Both the position numbers and the translations under genes were made by a program. Source: Amniculibacterium aquaticum (GTDB lineage Bacteria > Bacteroidota > Bacteroidia > Flavobacteriales > Weeksellaceae). Taken from it: 39,530 nucleotides of DNA. The stretch lies in contig NZ_REFA01000021.1 of the NCBI RefSeq assembly GCF_003852705.1, forward strand, positions 1 through 39,530, written 5' to 3'. Under the pieces are notes generated by a model. It saw only the letters and a list, made by a program, of their open reading frames with translations. It was not told the origin of the DNA and made no database searches. Shown here piece after piece: positions 17,439 through 24,702 of the stretch (the stretch's first letter is position 1; each line of letters starts with the position of its first letter).

Positions 17439-19427
17439 TTATAAAAACAAATCTTCGGAAACCAAATTAGGGAGTGTAACTTTCAGGTTGGGTTCAGCTT
17501 GCATGGCTCTTTTTATGGCAAACATAGCTCCTTCATTTCTCGCCCAAGATCTTCTGGAAATACCATTGTTCACATCCCAAAAAAGCATGGATTTTAATCG
17601 TCTATCGGCATCATCACTACCATCTAACAACATTCCAAATCCACCGTTGATCACCTCGCCCCAACCAACGCCACCTCCGTTGTGTATGGAAACCCAAGTC
17701 GCACCGCGGAAGCTATCGCCAATCACATTATGTATGGCCATATCTGCGGTAAATCTGGATCCGTCGTAGATGTTGGAAGTCTCTCTGTATGGAGAATCTG
17801 TACCCGAAACATCGTGGTGATCTCTTCCCAAAACAACCGGTCCAATTTCTCCTTTTTCAATGGCTTTGTTGAAGGCTTCTGCAATTTTCATTCTCCCTTC
17901 GGCATCGGCATATAAAATTCTGGCTTGCGAGCCAACAACCAATTTGTTTTCTTGAGCTCCTTGTATCCATTGTATGTTATCGGCCATTTGTTGTTGGATT
18001 TCTTCTGGAGAATTTTTCATGATTTCTTCCAAAATCTGACAAGCAATTTCATCGGTTTTTTGCAAATCTTCAGGTTTTCCACTGGTACAAACCCAACGGA
18101 ACGGTCCAAAGCCGTAATCGAAACACATAGGACCCATAATGTCTTGTACATAAGAAGGATATCTAAATTCTCTACCTATGGTTGGTTTTTCGGACATCAC
18201 ATCGGCACCGGCACGGCTGGCTTCCAACAAGAAAGCATTTCCATAATCAAAGAAATAAGTTCCTTTTGTTGTATGTTTGTTGATGGCAGTGGCGTGCCTT
18301 CTAAGAGTTTCTTGTACTTTTTCTTTAAACAATTCAGGATTTTCTGCCATCATGATGTTGGCTTCGTCAAAAGAAATTCCCACGGGATAATAACCTCCTG
18401 CCCAAGGATTGTGCAAGGATGTCTGGTCTGATCCTATGTCTATTCTCAAGTTTTCTTGGTCAAATTTTTCCCAAACTTCTACCACATTTCCAAGATAGGT
18501 CAAAGAAATGGTTTCTTGGTTCTTTTGTGCTGTTTTCACACGAGCTACCAATTCATCAAGATTTTCAAAAATTTCATCGACCCATTTTTGATCGTGACGG
18601 ATTTTGGTGATTTTAGGATTTACTTCGGCGCAAACGGTTACGCAACCTGCGATATTTCCAGCTTTGGGTTGTGCCCCGGACATTCCGCCCAATCCAGAAG
18701 TGACAAATAAGCCTCCTTTTGGTGATTTTTTAATTTTTCTAAATGCATTCAGAACCGTAATGGTGGTTCCGTGTACGATACCTTGCGGGCCGATGTACAT
18801 GTAGCTTCCGGCCGTCATTTGTCCGTATTGAGAAACGCCCAATGCATTGAATTTTTCCCAATCGTCCGGTTTGGAATAATTGGGGATTACCATTCCGTTG
18901 GTTACCACAACTCTTGGAGCATCTTTGTGCGATGGAAAAAGTCCCATAGGATGTCCGGAGTACATCACCAAGGTTTGCTCATCGTTCATTTCAGAAAGAT
19001 ATTTCATGGTCAAAAGATATTGAGCCCAATTTTGAAATACAGCACCATTTCCCCCGTAGGTAATAAGTTCGTGAGGGTGTTGTGCAACGGCATAACTCAA
19101 GTTATTTTGAATCATCAGCATGATGGATTTCGCCTGAAGCGATTTTCCGGGATATTCTTCTATCGGTCTTGCGTAGATTTCGTAATCCGGACGGTAACGA
19201 TACATGTAGATTCTACCGTATTTTTCCAATTCTTCTTTGAATTCGTCAATTAATTCGGCATGAAATTGCGGTTCAAAATAACGAAGTGCATTTTTTAAAG
19301 CCAGTTTCTTTTCTTCCTCCGTAAGGATTTCTTTTCGCTTCGGAGCATGGTTGATGCTGGTGTCGTACGGTTTTGGTGTTGGCAAATGTTGGGGTATGCC
19401 TTGTTGTATCTGTTCTTGGAAAGTCAT
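17439..19427 (-). CDS. hutU: Urocanate hydratase
   Basis: This 662-residue cytosolic urocanase converts urocanate to 4-imidazolone-5-propionate, the second step of histidine degradation, using tightly bound NAD+ as electrophile. Urocanase hallmarks are clear: ITYGGNGAVFQNWAQY (122-137), MYSGHPMGLFPSH, the nucleotide-binding stretch SGLGGMSGAQPKAG (244-257), VLGRDHHDVSGTDSPYRET and the C-terminal HNGGGVGWGEVINGGFGM. At 662 residues it belongs to the longer form common in Bacteroidota (the proteobacterial form is about 555). The rest of the pathway (hutH, hutI, hutG) is not in the window. A promoter candidate at 19447-19477 and a hairpin at 17363-17387 suggest that it forms its own transcription unit. 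Confidence 0.95.
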   Translation of the reverse strand: MTFQEQIQQGIPQHLPTPKPYDTSINHAPKRKEILTEEEKKLALKNALRYFEPQFHAELIDEFKEELEKYGRIYMYRYRPDYEIYARPIEEYPGKSLQAKSIMLMIQNNLSYAVAQHPHELITYGGNGAVFQNWAQYLLTMKYLSEMNDEQTLVMYSGHPMGLFPSHKDAPRVVVTNGMVIPNYSKPDDWEKFNALGVSQYGQMTAGSYMYIGPQGIVHGTTITVLNAFRKIKKSPKGGLFVTSGLGGMSGAQPKAGNIAGCVTVCAEVNPKITKIRHDQKWVDEIFENLDELVARVKTAQKNQETISLTYLGNVVEVWEKFDQENLRIDIGSDQTSLHNPWAGGYYPVGISFDEANIMMAENPELFKEKVQETLRRHATAINKHTTKGTYFFDYGNAFLLEASRAGADVMSEKPTIGREFRYPSYVQDIMGPMCFDYGFGPFRWVCTSGKPEDLQKTDEIACQILEEIMKNSPEEIQQQMADNIQWIQGAQENKLVVGSQARILYADAEGRMKIAEAFNKAIEKGEIGPVVLGRDHHDVSGTDSPYRETSNIYDGSRFTADMAIHNVIGDSFRGATWVSIHNGGGVGWGEVINGGFGMLLDGSDDADRRLKSMLFWDVNNGISRRSWARNEGAMFAIKRAMQAEPNLKVTLPNLVSEDLFL

Positions 19428-19446
19428 TGTTTATTTTTTAAGCGCC

Positions 19447-19477
19447 TAAAATTAGTAAAAACGAAGATTGTGGACAA
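19447..19477 (-). promoter_or_regulatory. Candidate hutU promoter
   Basis: On the minus strand TTG (plus 19475-19477) is followed after exactly 20 nt by TAATTTTA (plus 19447-19454), one mismatch from TAnnTTTG. The predicted start is about 15 nt before the ATG at 19427. Confidence 0.5.
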
Positions 19478-19502
19478 TATTCCACCTGATTTGATACGGA
19501 TT

Positions 19503-20096
19503 TTAATCTTTGATTAAGTATCCCAAGTCTAAACTTTTTTGAATGAGGATGTCAAAAGCCTGTCCCATTTCGGTAGAAGCTCTTTTGATGGCCGTCTCTA
19601 ACATCCCTCTCACTTGGCTTTCTTTGACATTGGCTTCTGTCCAGCTTTTGGCTTCGGTATGGGTGTTCAGGATAAAAGGCATGATTCTGTCGATGGCACA
19701 TGCAAAAATTGCATCGGCACTTTGCTCTTCTTCAAATTCGATCCACAGATTGAAAAAATCCGTTCGAAGCGGCTCACTAAGGATTCCAAAGATTTTTTTG
19801 GCTGCGGCTTTTTCTCTTTCGAATTTGCCTTCCATTTTTGCTTCATCAAACAGGAAAGTGTCTCCAGCATGAATTTCGACCAAATCGTGAATGGATAGCA
19901 TTCTAATTACCCTTAACAGATCAATGTTTTCCTTGTTTTTGGCATAGGGGAAAAGAATTTGTGCTAAAATAATGATTTGCCAGCTGTGTTCTGCAGTGTT
20001 TTCTCTGCGACTATCGTCGGCGTTATAATTTCTGCGGTTTACATTTTTTAGAGCGTCCACCGCCAAGATGAATTGTATTTCTTTGTCAATAATCAT
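19503..20096 (-). CDS. HD-domain phosphohydrolase (YfbR/HDDC2-like)
   Basis: This 197-residue HD-superfamily metal-dependent phosphohydrolase is probably a 5'-deoxynucleotidase acting on nucleoside monophosphates. The metal-binding pattern is visible: ENTAEHSW (His37), MLSIHDLVEIHAGD (His70-Asp71) and CAIDRIMPF for the distal Asp. The start is set at the ATG at 20096 (MIIDKEIQFILAVDALK). An upstream in-frame TTG at 20117 lies inside the -7 promoter element TAACTTTG (20115-20122) and therefore cannot be the real start. The gene diverges from dnaX. Its substrate is assigned by family resemblance only. Confidence 0.85.
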   Translation of the reverse strand: MIIDKEIQFILAVDALKNVNRRNYNADDSRRENTAEHSWQIIILAQILFPYAKNKENIDLLRVIRMLSIHDLVEIHAGDTFLFDEAKMEGKFEREKAAAKKIFGILSEPLRTDFFNLWIEFEEEQSADAIFACAIDRIMPFILNTHTEAKSWTEANVKESQVRGMLETAIKRASTEMGQAFDILIQKSLDLGYLIKD

Positions 20097-20114
20097 AGGT
20101 TGAATTGTATTATG

Positions 20115-20122
20115 CAAAGTTA
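20115..20122 (-). promoter_or_regulatory. -7 promoter element for the HD-domain gene
   Basis: TAACTTTG on the minus strand is an exact match to TAnnTTTG, placing transcription about 12 nt before the ATG at 20096. A -33 element is not clear. The element settles the translation start, because the longer TTG-initiated frame begins within it. Confidence 0.6.
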
Positions 20123-20242
20123 GTGTTTTTGAATAATTTTAAACGAAGGCTTGCATTTATAACTTTGTAGAAACCTAGATTTTTTATCCAAAAAAAATAT
20201 AAATATATTTTGGCTTGTTAATAACTTTTTAAGGATGCAAAG

Positions 20243-20273
20243 TTGTGCTAAAAGAAAAAAAATAATACTTTTG
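20243..20273 (+). promoter_or_regulatory. dnaX promoter, apparently giving a leaderless mRNA
   Basis: TTG at 20243-20245 is followed after exactly 20 nt by TACTTTTG at 20266-20273, a full match to TAnnTTTG. The box ends 4 nt before the ATG at 20278, so the expected transcript start is at or next to the A of the start codon. Confidence 0.6.
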
Positions 20274-20277
20274 GACA

Positions 20278-21360
20278 ATGGAAAATTTCATCGTATCAGC
20301 AAGAAAGTATAGACCGCAAGAGTTTGAAACTGTTGTGGGACAATCGCACATTACCGATACTTTGGAACACGCCATCGACAACAACCAGTTGGCTCAAGCT
20401 TTATTGTTTTGTGGACCTAGAGGTGTAGGGAAAACCACTTGCGCAAGGATTTTAGCTAGAAAAATTAACGAAAAAGACGGATCGACTTCCGAAGATGGAT
20501 TTGCATACAACATTTATGAGTTGGATGCGGCATCCAACAACTCGGTGGACGATATCCGTGACCTGATCGACCAGGTTCGTTTTGCACCACAAGTAGGGCA
20601 GTACAAAGTGTACATCATCGACGAGGTGCACATGCTTTCTCAAGCGGCTTTCAATGCTTTTTTGAAAACTTTAGAAGAACCTCCTGCGCATGCCATTTTT
20701 ATCTTGGCAACCACAGAAAAACATAAAATTATCCCAACCATTCTTTCCCGATGTCAGATTTATGATTTCAAAAGAATTACCATTGAGGATATCGAAAATC
20801 ATCTTAAAAAAATTGCCGAAAGAGAGCACATTCAATATGAAGATGATGCGCTTTATTTGGTAGCACAAAAAGCAGATGGAGCACTTAGAGATGCACTTTC
20901 TATTTTTGACCGTCTTTCAACATTTACTCAGAAAAACATTACCCTAGCCAAAGCTGCAGAAGTTCTGAATATTTTAGATTACGATCAGTATCTTAATATG
21001 GTCGATTTGGCAAAAGAAAATAAAATTCCGGAGGTCTTATCCGCCTTTAATGAAATTGTAAAAAAAGGTTTTGATCCACATTTGTTCATTGCAGGATTGG
21101 GACACCATTTTCGCGATTTGATGATGGCTCAAAATCCATTGACTTTGGAACTGATCGAAGTGGGCGAAAAAACCAAACAGAAATTTGCCGAACAGTGTCA
21201 GAAATGGACACCTCAACAATTGATTGATGGTATTGAAATTTGTAACCATGCCGACATTAATTATAAAAATTCTAAAAATCCGAGATTGACTGTAGAAATT
21301 GCTTTGATGCAACTGAGCAGTCTAACCGCCGGTTTAGAACCTAAAAAAAAAAATTCTTAA
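20278..21360 (+). CDS. dnaX: DNA polymerase III clamp-loader subunit, gamma-form (zero-frame product of dnaX)
   Basis: This 360-residue AAA+ ATPase is the motor of the sliding-clamp loader. Walker A is GPRGVGKT (46-53). The Walker B/DExx-type motif is IIDEVHML (113-120), followed by SQAAFNAFLKTLEEPPAHAIFILATTEKHKIIPTILSRCQ with the SRC arginine-finger motif, then the lid and collar domains to about 350. The four-Cys zinc cluster of E. coli DnaX between Walker A and ELDAASNNSVDDIRD is missing; the segment is a short Cys-free loop. The frame stops at TAA 21358-21360, right after an A11 run (21343-21353). A -1 shift in that run opens a further 212 or so codons typical of the DnaX C-terminus, so this ORF probably encodes the short (gamma-like) form and the full product is 571 residues. 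Confidence 0.93.
   Translation: MENFIVSARKYRPQEFETVVGQSHITDTLEHAIDNNQLAQALLFCGPRGVGKTTCARILARKINEKDGSTSEDGFAYNIYELDAASNNSVDDIRDLIDQVRFAPQVGQYKVYIIDEVHMLSQAAFNAFLKTLEEPPAHAIFILATTEKHKIIPTILSRCQIYDFKRITIEDIENHLKKIAEREHIQYEDDALYLVAQKADGALRDALSIFDRLSTFTQKNITLAKAAEVLNILDYDQYLNMVDLAKENKIPEVLSAFNEIVKKGFDPHLFIAGLGHHFRDLMMAQNPLTLELIEVGEKTKQKFAEQCQKWTPQQLIDGIEICNHADINYKNSKNPRLTVEIALMQLSSLTAGLEPKKKNS
21343..21353 (+). promoter_or_regulatory. A11 slippery run in dnaX (candidate frameshift or slippage site)
   Basis: Eleven consecutive A residues follow GAACCT and precede TTCTTAA. In zero frame translation ends five codons after CCT (AAA AAA AAA AAT TCT TAA). One extra A, or a -1 ribosomal shift, gives four AAA codons followed by TTC TTA ATA and continuous reading to 21992. 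Confidence 0.75.
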
Positions 21361-21992
21361 TATTAGCTCCGATCTTTAGTGAGATCGATACAAAAACGGT
21401 AACCCAACCTAAAACAGCCAAAGAAAATACCGCTTCAACTTCTGTTGCTACCGAAAAAAAGGTGGTTAATGAACCTCTTCATGAAATAAAAAAAGTGGTT
21501 GAAAAAACCTCGCAACCCATTTCTTCCAGTTTGGGAAATTCTAAATTTTCCATCCAAGGCTTTCTGACAAAAAAAGAAGAAAAAGAAGAAAACAAATCTG
21601 CGGATGCTAACACCGAGAAGCTTCCTAGAAATCATTTTACCGAAACCGATTTGCAAAACGAATGGAATTATTTCTTGAAAACTTTGCAAAAAAATGATGC
21701 AGTTGCGTACAACGCCATCAACGGATTTTCTGTCGTAAAAATTGGTGAAGATGATATTGAAATTACCTATTCATCGGAATCTGCAAAAGAAGAGTTTGAT
21801 AAATGCAGGGATCAATTTGTCAATCATTTCAAGCAAAAAGTACATCATTACACCCTTAACCTAAACTATAAAAAAGTGGAAGGTGCTGTCAAGGTAGAAA
21901 TAATCACCAAAAGGAAAAAATTTGAAAAGTTGGTTGAGATCAATCCATTATTAAAGGATTTGAACGATTTGCTCAATTTTGATCTTTCATAA
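21345..21992 (+). CDS. dnaX: dnaX tau-specific C-terminal extension, reached by -1 frameshift
   Basis: This frame is open from the A11 run to TAA at 21990-21992 and lies in the -1 frame relative to the upstream dnaX ORF. Joining the two by one backward slip gives exactly 572 codons (571 residues plus stop). The first 80 or so residues form a Lys/Thr-rich, low-complexity linker. The last 120 (ETDLQNEWNYFLKTLQKN ... EEFDKCRDQFVNHFKQKVHHYTLNLNYKK) resemble the C-terminal domain of full-length flavobacterial DnaX, which would contact the polymerase. No good independent start exists: the first candidate is a GTG at 21462, well inside the open frame. A single-base assembly error in the homopolymer is the main alternative. 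Confidence 0.75.
   Translation, partial: KKKFLILAPIFSEIDTKTVTQPKTAKENTASTSVATEKKVVNEPLHEIKKVVEKTSQPISSSLGNSKFSIQGFLTKKEEKEENKSADANTEKLPRNHFTETDLQNEWNYFLKTLQKNDAVAYNAINGFSVVKIGEDDIEITYSSESAKEEFDKCRDQFVNHFKQKVHHYTLNLNYKKVEGAVKVEIITKRKKFEKLVEINPLLKDLNDLLNFDLS
21370..21387 (+). promoter_or_regulatory. Hairpin downstream of the dnaX A11 run
   Basis: CGATCT (21370-21375) and AGATCG (21382-21387) form a perfect 6-bp stem with a 6-nt loop, starting 16 nt after the A11 run and 9 nt after the zero-frame stop. It could stimulate frameshifting, although the spacer is longer than in classical ribosomal -1 sites. It lacks a U-tail, so it is not a terminator. Confidence 0.45.
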
Positions 21993-22005
21993 ATCTTTAT
22001 CTTTG
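21978..22005 (+). promoter_or_regulatory. Candidate promoter for the DAHP synthase-rsgA unit
   Basis: TATCTTTG at 21998-22005 matches TAnnTTTG exactly, with TTTG at 21978-21981 (16-nt spacer, slightly short). It overlaps the end of the dnaX frame and precedes the ATG at 22024 by 18 nt. Confidence 0.5.
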
Positions 22006-22023
22006 CAAGTCATTTATTAGCTT

Positions 22024-23100
22024 ATGAACCTAGATTCCATCCCCAACAATTGGTTAAAACAATTTCCTCAGCCTTTATTCATTGCCGGACCGTGTTCTGC
22101 AGAAAGTGAACAACAAATGTTGGAGACGGCCAGCAGAATAAAAAATTCTGCGGTGGAAATTCCCATTTTTAGAGCCGGAATTTGGAAACCGAGAACCAAA
22201 CCTAACGGTTTTGAAGGGGTAGGAACGATTGGTTTGGAATGGCTAAAGAAAGTGAAAGAAGAATTTGGTTTTCTAACGGCTACAGAAGTAGCAAATGCCC
22301 ATCATGTCGATGCTGTACTAAAAGCCGATGTCGATATTTTGTGGATTGGTGCCCGATCTACCGTCAATCCGTTTACCGTTCAAGAAATTGCCGAATCTTT
22401 GAAAGGAAGCAATAAAATTGTATTGGTAAAAAATCCTGTAAATCCAGATTTGGCTTTGTGGGCAGGAGCTTTGGAAAGATTGCTGGCTCAGGGGATAGAA
22501 AATTTAGGAGTGATCCATCGGGGTTTTTCTTCTTATCAAAAGACACAGTATCGTAACATTCCCAATTGGCAATTGGCTTTGGATTTTAAACAACAATATC
22601 CCAACATTCCGATTTTGGTAGATCCTTCTCATATTTGTGGCAACAGAAATACTTTAGCAAATGTAGCACAAACCGCTCTGAATGTCGATTATAACGGTGT
22701 GATGATCGAAAGCCATTGCAATCCGGATAAGGCGTGGAGCGATGCACAACAACAAATTACGCCCGAAGAATTGGACCTTCTTTTGCAAAATTTGAAACTT
22801 AGAAAAACCCAAATTTCCGGTTTTGATGAGGAAATGGAAAGACAAAGAACCCTGATTTCTGATTTGGATTTTCAATTGATTGAAATTTTGTCTCAAAGAA
22901 TGAAAATCTCCGAAAAAATTGGAGAACTGAAACATAAAAATAATGTGATGATCTTCCAACCAGAACGCTGGAAATTCATACAACAATACGCCAAAGAAAA
23001 AGCCAACGAAACCGGTATGACACAAGAATTTATCGAGAAAATATTTAAAACCATTCACGAAGAAAGTGTCGAGGTGCAAAACCATATTATGAAAGACTAA
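22024..23100 (+). CDS. Bifunctional 3-deoxy-7-phosphoheptulonate synthase / chorismate mutase
   Basis: This 358-residue cytosolic enzyme combines two steps of aromatic amino-acid synthesis. Residues about 15-255 are a KDO8P/DAHP-type aldolase barrel (condensation of PEP with erythrose-4-P): FIAGPCSAES (19-28), RAGIWKPRTKPNGFEGVG, WIGARSTVNPFTVQEIAE, LVKNPVNPDLALWAGALERL and ILVDPSHICGNR. Residues about 268-355 form an AroQ-type chorismate mutase (MERQRTLISDLDFQLIEILSQRMKISEKIGELKHKN ... QPERWKFI) making prephenate. The synthase-mutase order matches the fused enzyme common in Bacteroidota, and the mutase domain may give feedback control by prephenate. The stop codon is directly followed by the rsgA start, so the two genes are co-transcribed. 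Confidence 0.93.
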   Translation: MNLDSIPNNWLKQFPQPLFIAGPCSAESEQQMLETASRIKNSAVEIPIFRAGIWKPRTKPNGFEGVGTIGLEWLKKVKEEFGFLTATEVANAHHVDAVLKADVDILWIGARSTVNPFTVQEIAESLKGSNKIVLVKNPVNPDLALWAGALERLLAQGIENLGVIHRGFSSYQKTQYRNIPNWQLALDFKQQYPNIPILVDPSHICGNRNTLANVAQTALNVDYNGVMIESHCNPDKAWSDAQQQITPEELDLLLQNLKLRKTQISGFDEEMERQRTLISDLDFQLIEILSQRMKISEKIGELKHKNNVMIFQPERWKFIQQYAKEKANETGMTQEFIEKIFKTIHEESVEVQNHIMKD

Positions 23101-24027
23101 ATGAGAGGATTAATTACAAAATCGACCGGAAGTTGGTACCAAGTTTTGGAGTTGGAGACCCAAAAATCCTACGAAGCCAGAATTCGTGGCAAATTTAAGC
23201 TGATCAAAAGCCGATTGACCAATCCGCTTTCTGTGGGCGATTTTGTGGAGTTTCAGTTGGAAGCCGACGATATCGCATGGATTACCAAGATCGAATCCAG
23301 AAAAAATTACCTGATCCGAAAGTCGGTCAACCTGTCCAAAGAAGCGCATATTATTGCTTCCAATGTCGATGTGGCTTGTTTTATTTTTACCTTAAAACAT
23401 CCCGAAACTTCTCTCGGCTTTTTGGATCGCTTCTTGGCTTGTTGCGAGGCGTACAACATAGAACCACTGATTTTGATGAATAAAACCGACTTGCTTTCTG
23501 CAGAAGAATTGGAGTTGGTGGATATGATCATCGAAGATTATGAAAAAATTGGTTACAAAACTCTGAAAACTTCATCTGTTTCTGGAGAAAATTTAGATCT
23601 TTTAAAAGGAAAGATTTCCCATAAAGTTTCTGTATTTTTTGGACATTCAGGATGTGGGAAATCCACCTTGGTCAATGCCTTGCAACCTGGATTAAATCTA
23701 AGGACATCCGCCATTTCTGAAGTTCACCTCAAAGGAAAACACACCACAACATTCGCTCAAATGTTTTTTTGGGACTTTGGAGGTTCGGTAATTGATACTC
23801 CGGGAGTTCGGGAATTTGCCATGATAGATGTCGATAAATACGAAATTCAGCATTATTTTCCGGAAATTTTCGCAACCGGAAGATTGTGTAAATTTCACAA
23901 TTGTATGCACATGAACGAACCCAAATGCGCTGTGGTAAACGGTGTCGAAAATGGTGAAATCTTAGAAAGTCGATACGCTACATACCTCAAATTGGTGGAA
24001 GAAGCTGAAGATTTAGAAGATAAATAA
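23101..24027 (+). CDS. rsgA: Ribosome small-subunit-dependent GTPase A
   Basis: This 308-residue circularly permuted GTPase promotes late 30S maturation. An N-terminal OB-fold covers about 1-70. The G motifs appear in permuted order: G4 NKTD (127-130), G1 GHSGCGKS (181-188), G2 region KHTTT (213-217) and G3 DTPG (232-235). The C-terminal zinc finger has Cys263, Cys268, His270 and Cys276 (LCKFHNCMHMNEPKCAV). The ATG follows the upstream TAA without a gap, indicating translational linkage with the DAHP synthase gene. Confidence 0.95.
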   Translation: MRGLITKSTGSWYQVLELETQKSYEARIRGKFKLIKSRLTNPLSVGDFVEFQLEADDIAWITKIESRKNYLIRKSVNLSKEAHIIASNVDVACFIFTLKHPETSLGFLDRFLACCEAYNIEPLILMNKTDLLSAEELELVDMIIEDYEKIGYKTLKTSSVSGENLDLLKGKISHKVSVFFGHSGCGKSTLVNALQPGLNLRTSAISEVHLKGKHTTTFAQMFFWDFGGSVIDTPGVREFAMIDVDKYEIQHYFPEIFATGRLCKFHNCMHMNEPKCAVVNGVENGEILESRYATYLKLVEEAEDLEDK

Positions 24028-24130
24028 TTATTAAATTGATAAAATAGGTCTGATTTACAGGTTGTTTTTTGATGTTAATTCTGATAGAATAAATAAATAA
24101 TATAAAAAGTTTAAAATTTTGAGATTTGTT

Positions 24131-24138
24131 TATATTTG
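24131..24138 (+). promoter_or_regulatory. Candidate -7 promoter element for the riboswitch transcript
   Basis: TATATTTG matches TAnnTTTG exactly and would start RNA at about 24143-24145, just before the first conserved riboswitch bases. A TTTG at the usual distance was not found. Confidence 0.5.
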
Positions 24139-24141
24139 TAA

Positions 24142-24240
24142 TCTCAAATTAAAGGTGAATCGTGTGAGAATCACGAACTGTCGCGCAACCGTATTTTGTC
24201 TGGTACAACAAGTCGGATCCCTGAAAGCTTTCGCGAACTG
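24142..24240 (+). ncRNA. Cobalamin-type riboswitch (aptamer)
   Basis: The order of conserved blocks matches the cobalamin aptamer. AAAGGTGAATCG is followed by a hairpin, TCGTG/CACGA, around TGAGAAT (the GGTGaAAaTCC region). Then come ACTGTCGCGCAACCGTA (consensus ACTGtCCCGCAACtGTA) and, after a variable stem, AGTCGGATCCCTG (consensus AGtCaGgAnACCtGCC). Changes in GGGAA (here GGTGA) and in the CCC partner (here CGC) still allow GUGA/UCGC pairing. The element is compact, under 100 nt. TCGCG at 24181-24185 could also pair with CGCGA at 24232-24236. A terminator-like hairpin follows and the next gene is the thioesterase. No covariance search was possible. Confidence 0.72.
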
Positions 24241-24243
24241 AAG

Positions 24244-24270
24244 TAAAAGTCACAATTGGACTTTTATTCA
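24244..24270 (+). terminator. Terminator-like hairpin behind the riboswitch (possible expression platform)
   Basis: TAAAAGTC (24244-24251) and GACTTTTA (24259-24266) form a perfect 8-bp stem with a 7-nt loop, followed by TTCATTTCAT. The tail is only moderately T-rich. Its position right after the aptamer and 39 nt before the thioesterase ATG suits transcriptional attenuation. Confidence 0.5.
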
Positions 24271-24305
24271 TTTCATCATTAAATTGAAAATAAAATTATT
24301 AAGAA

Positions 24306-24692
24306 ATGAATTACGAAGAGAAGATTAAAAATTCCGAAACCCATGTTTTTAAAGTGGTTTTCCCCAATACCACCAACCATCACAACACCATGTTCGGAGG
24401 AAAAGTTATGGAAATGATGGACGAAGTTGCCTTCATAACAGCGACTCGTTTCGCAAGAAAATCTTTTGTAACGGTAAGCTGCGACCGCATCGATTTCAAA
24501 AAACCCATTCCGGCAGATACTTTGGTTGAACTGATTGGTAAAGTGAAATATGTTGGAAACTCAAGTGTGAAAGTGAATATCGAAATCTACATGGAAGAAA
24601 TGTATGCCGATACCAGAGAAAAAGCCGTTTCCGGAGATTTTACCTTGGTTGCTGTTGGCAAAGACAAAAAACCGGTTAAAATTTTTGATTAA
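24306..24692 (+). CDS. Acyl-CoA thioesterase, hotdog fold (YciA-like)
   Basis: This 128-residue single-hotdog enzyme hydrolyses acyl-CoA thioesters to free acid and CoA; the family forms hexamers in the cytosol. The active-site helix motif NHHNTMFGGKVMEMMDEVA (24-42) carries the conserved GG and the probable catalytic Asp39. It is followed by FVTVSCDRIDFKKPIPADTLVEL and the third strand VKVNIEIYMEE. Length is normal for the family (about 120-170). It is a single gene: pcm lies convergently 10 nt beyond its stop, so the upstream cobalamin-type riboswitch can only control this gene. Acyl chain preference cannot be inferred. Confidence 0.92.
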   Translation: MNYEEKIKNSETHVFKVVFPNTTNHHNTMFGGKVMEMMDEVAFITATRFARKSFVTVSCDRIDFKKPIPADTLVELIGKVKYVGNSSVKVNIEIYMEEMYADTREKAVSGDFTLVAVGKDKKPVKIFD

Positions 24693-24702
24693 TTAAAAGG
24701 CT

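Noticed and set aside
21462-21992. Separate 176-codon gene after dnaX
   Set aside because: Its first codon is a GTG inside a frame open since the A11 run, there is no promoter or leader, and the protein is the C-terminal part of DnaX. It is treated as the tau-specific extension.
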